A stretch of 64,000 nt of DNA from Cymodocea nodosa (lineage: Eukaryota; Streptophyta; Magnoliopsida; Alismatales; Cymodoceaceae): contig CM072337.1 in the NCBI GenBank assembly GCA_036874045.1, positions 20,248,001 to 20,312,000 on the forward strand, written 5' to 3'. Shown piece by piece: positions 62,461 through 64,000 of this stretch; within the stretch, counting starts at the first letter, position 1, and every line of letters starts with the position of its first letter. The notes beneath the pieces are model-generated. The model did not search any database, was not told the DNA's origin, and saw nothing but the letters and a program-made list of their open reading frames with translations. Made by a program: the position numbers and the translations under genes.

Positions 62461-64000
62461 CTACAAGTACAGCTGGATGAGTTCATCACTCACCACTGAC
62501 GGTGTTAGTACACCCAGATCTGTGAACAATAGAGTGAGGTACCGAGGAGGAGTGTAATCCCTTGCAGATGTTTCAACCTCGACACCAGATGGGATGGGGA
62601 CACCGAAATCAACTGGTCTAAGTGCAGGTGCAAGGTCCTTCTGATCAAGTGGAAATAGTCGTGCAAACTGCATGCATGGTCAACGCATGTGAAGATGGAG
62701 TCAGAAGTTTTATCTACTGAAAATGGTATCAATTTTTTTTAAGCAACACATTTGAAAGGAAGACCTTGTAACTTTCAGCTGCCACGTAAACAGGTTTATT
62801 CATGCTGTGAGCAACAAGGGCTGTTTGGTATGTGCCCATCATGTTGATGATGCCTCCATTTTCGACCACACCATCAGCTCCAACAAAAACCATATCTACT
62901 TCATCCATGACGTAGGCCATAGCTGAATCAATAAGAAGCTTTACGGGAACATTGCGAGTGGCAAGTTCGTTTGATAGCCTAAGGCCTGTCCTGTCCGGTC
63001 TACCTTCTGCATAATGACAATGAAAATCAACATGTATAAAATTGAACAGAAATATTGAGTAAAAAATAATAATAGTTTGGATCAATGGATGGCATGATCA
63101 TATTATCCACTTTGATTGATTCGGAAAATGTGAGAAGACAAATGCCATTCATGAAGAAAGATGTGTTCTGTATTTGCTTACCATTCTATAACTTCTGGAT
63201 AATAATACAAAGAAAAAGGCACATCATTGCCTGGAATTGACTATATGTGACAATGATTTGGATGCTATAAAGAGGTCATTAGTTCACTTAAAGCATGTCC
63301 ATGCTATTCGTATCACTATATGGGCAATCAAATTTATTGTGTACTGTTTCTGGGCCAATCTTCATGAATGGGTGGATGCAACATGGCAATGTCTTGGATA
63401 TTTTCATATGCCAGAAGTTCATACAAGAATTGGAATTGCTATGCACAAATTTTTACATAAATTCATCATTTTTATGTAATGGGCTCCAGTAGTCTTGCAA
63501 AAAAGACCTATGAATGATCATAACATGGAAGTACCGGAATCAAGGATTCAATTTTTGTGATTGGTATGTTTGCTAATCACTACAGTAATAATCACCATAT
63601 ATTCAAATAAAATACAGGAGACCGACCTGTGCAAAGCACCCGAAAGGTTTTTCCATTTGCTGCTGCTGTCTTCAGCACTTCCAGAACAACCCTAGAAAAT
63701 CCGTGAACTAAGATGGTACAACCATCAAATATAAAATCCTGACTAAGCAAAGCAATTGATTTCCGTGCCTGAAAATAAGGTATCCAACTAAGGTTTCTGA
63801 TGATGCAGCACCAAAGATTTTTATGAAAAAGCTGACAGGGAACAATAGCATAGTATCACCTATTCACCTTACGAGATATTTCACCAAACTTCTCCCCACG
63901 CTCAATTAGACGAGATTTTGCAGCATCAAAGTTGTCGTATTCCAAAGCTGAAGTTCTGGTTACATATCTCATGAATAAATCACAACCAGCTGATAAGGAT
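62461..64000 (-). CDS. Translation initiation factor eIF2B subunit alpha, 5' part outside window
   Basis: eIF2B is the guanine nucleotide exchange factor that recycles eIF2-GDP; the alpha subunit is regulatory and binds phosphorylated eIF2. Visible exons on the minus strand: from beyond 64000 to 63868, 63768-63627, 63006-62765, 62667-62461; phases agree. They encode the conserved Rossmann-like C-terminal part: DGCTILVHGFSRVVLEVL, RVLCTEGRPDRTGLRLS, AMAYVMDEVDMVFVGADGVV, ENGGIINMMGTYQTALVAH and the terminal DLGVLTPSVVSDELIQLYL. Roughly the last 240 residues are present out of a usual 370. The donor after GRPDRTG's exon is AAG|GTCTTC, weak but GT. Nothing suggests damage. Confidence 0.95.

Noticed and set aside
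1-64000. CRISPR arrays, prophage, bacterial operons or organelle inserts
   Set aside because: No spaced direct repeats, operon-like gene packing or plastid/mitochondrial gene blocks were seen on either strand.

Overview
The window is flowering-plant nuclear DNA. Genes have many short exons joined by mostly GT-AG introns, introns and spacers are AT-rich and carry copia and LINE debris, and the gene families are plant-type (sucrose synthase with an intron in its leader, EAF1, SPC24, a SAC-domain phosphatase). The SPC24, sucrose synthase and EAF1 sequences read as monocot-like to me, but that is inference. I see no prokaryotic, organellar or viral gene block, no CRISPR array and no gene cluster acting as one system; the neighbours are unrelated housekeeping genes.

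Layout. (1) About 1-18,050, minus strand: a large EAF1-like gene (NuA4 histone acetyltransferase platform), 20 coding exons visible with phases that all agree; its 3' end lies beyond the left edge. Its introns hold a copia fragment (about 138-522), an unidentified coding remnant (about 5,081-5,755) and a 31-bp minisatellite (8,966-9,120). (2) 18,050-28,000: gene-poor spacer with a small hairpin repeat, a perfect 50-bp palindrome and a decayed copia element that still has both LTRs, its target-site duplication and an antisense gag fragment. (3) 28,532-40,858, plus: a complete 16-exon SAC-domain phosphoinositide phosphatase (811 aa), with a LINE relic and a tandem duplication in introns. (4) 40,860-46,750: spacer, GC-rich near its end, with a C19 tract. 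(5) 46,752-53,010, plus: a complete sucrose synthase gene (815 aa, 15 coding exons) with TATA box, short leader exon and 1.2-kb leader intron. (6) 53,637-55,117, minus: SPC24-like kinetochore gene, four exons, whose first exon has no normal splice donor. (7) 55,191-55,262, plus: tRNA-Pro(AGG), head-to-head with SPC24. (8) 55,263-58,290: spacer with a diverged direct repeat pair. (9) 58,291-59,101, minus: mitochondrial inner membrane protease subunit 1 (180 aa, four exons). (10) 59,102-62,460: spacer with an orphan exon-like start and one unexplained ORF. (11) 62,461-64,000, minus: eIF2B alpha subunit, last four exons; the 5' part is beyond the right edge.

Exon borders were read by hand from splice consensus, phase and family similarity. 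No alignment or RNA evidence was available. Family names rest on remembered conserved blocks, not on searches.
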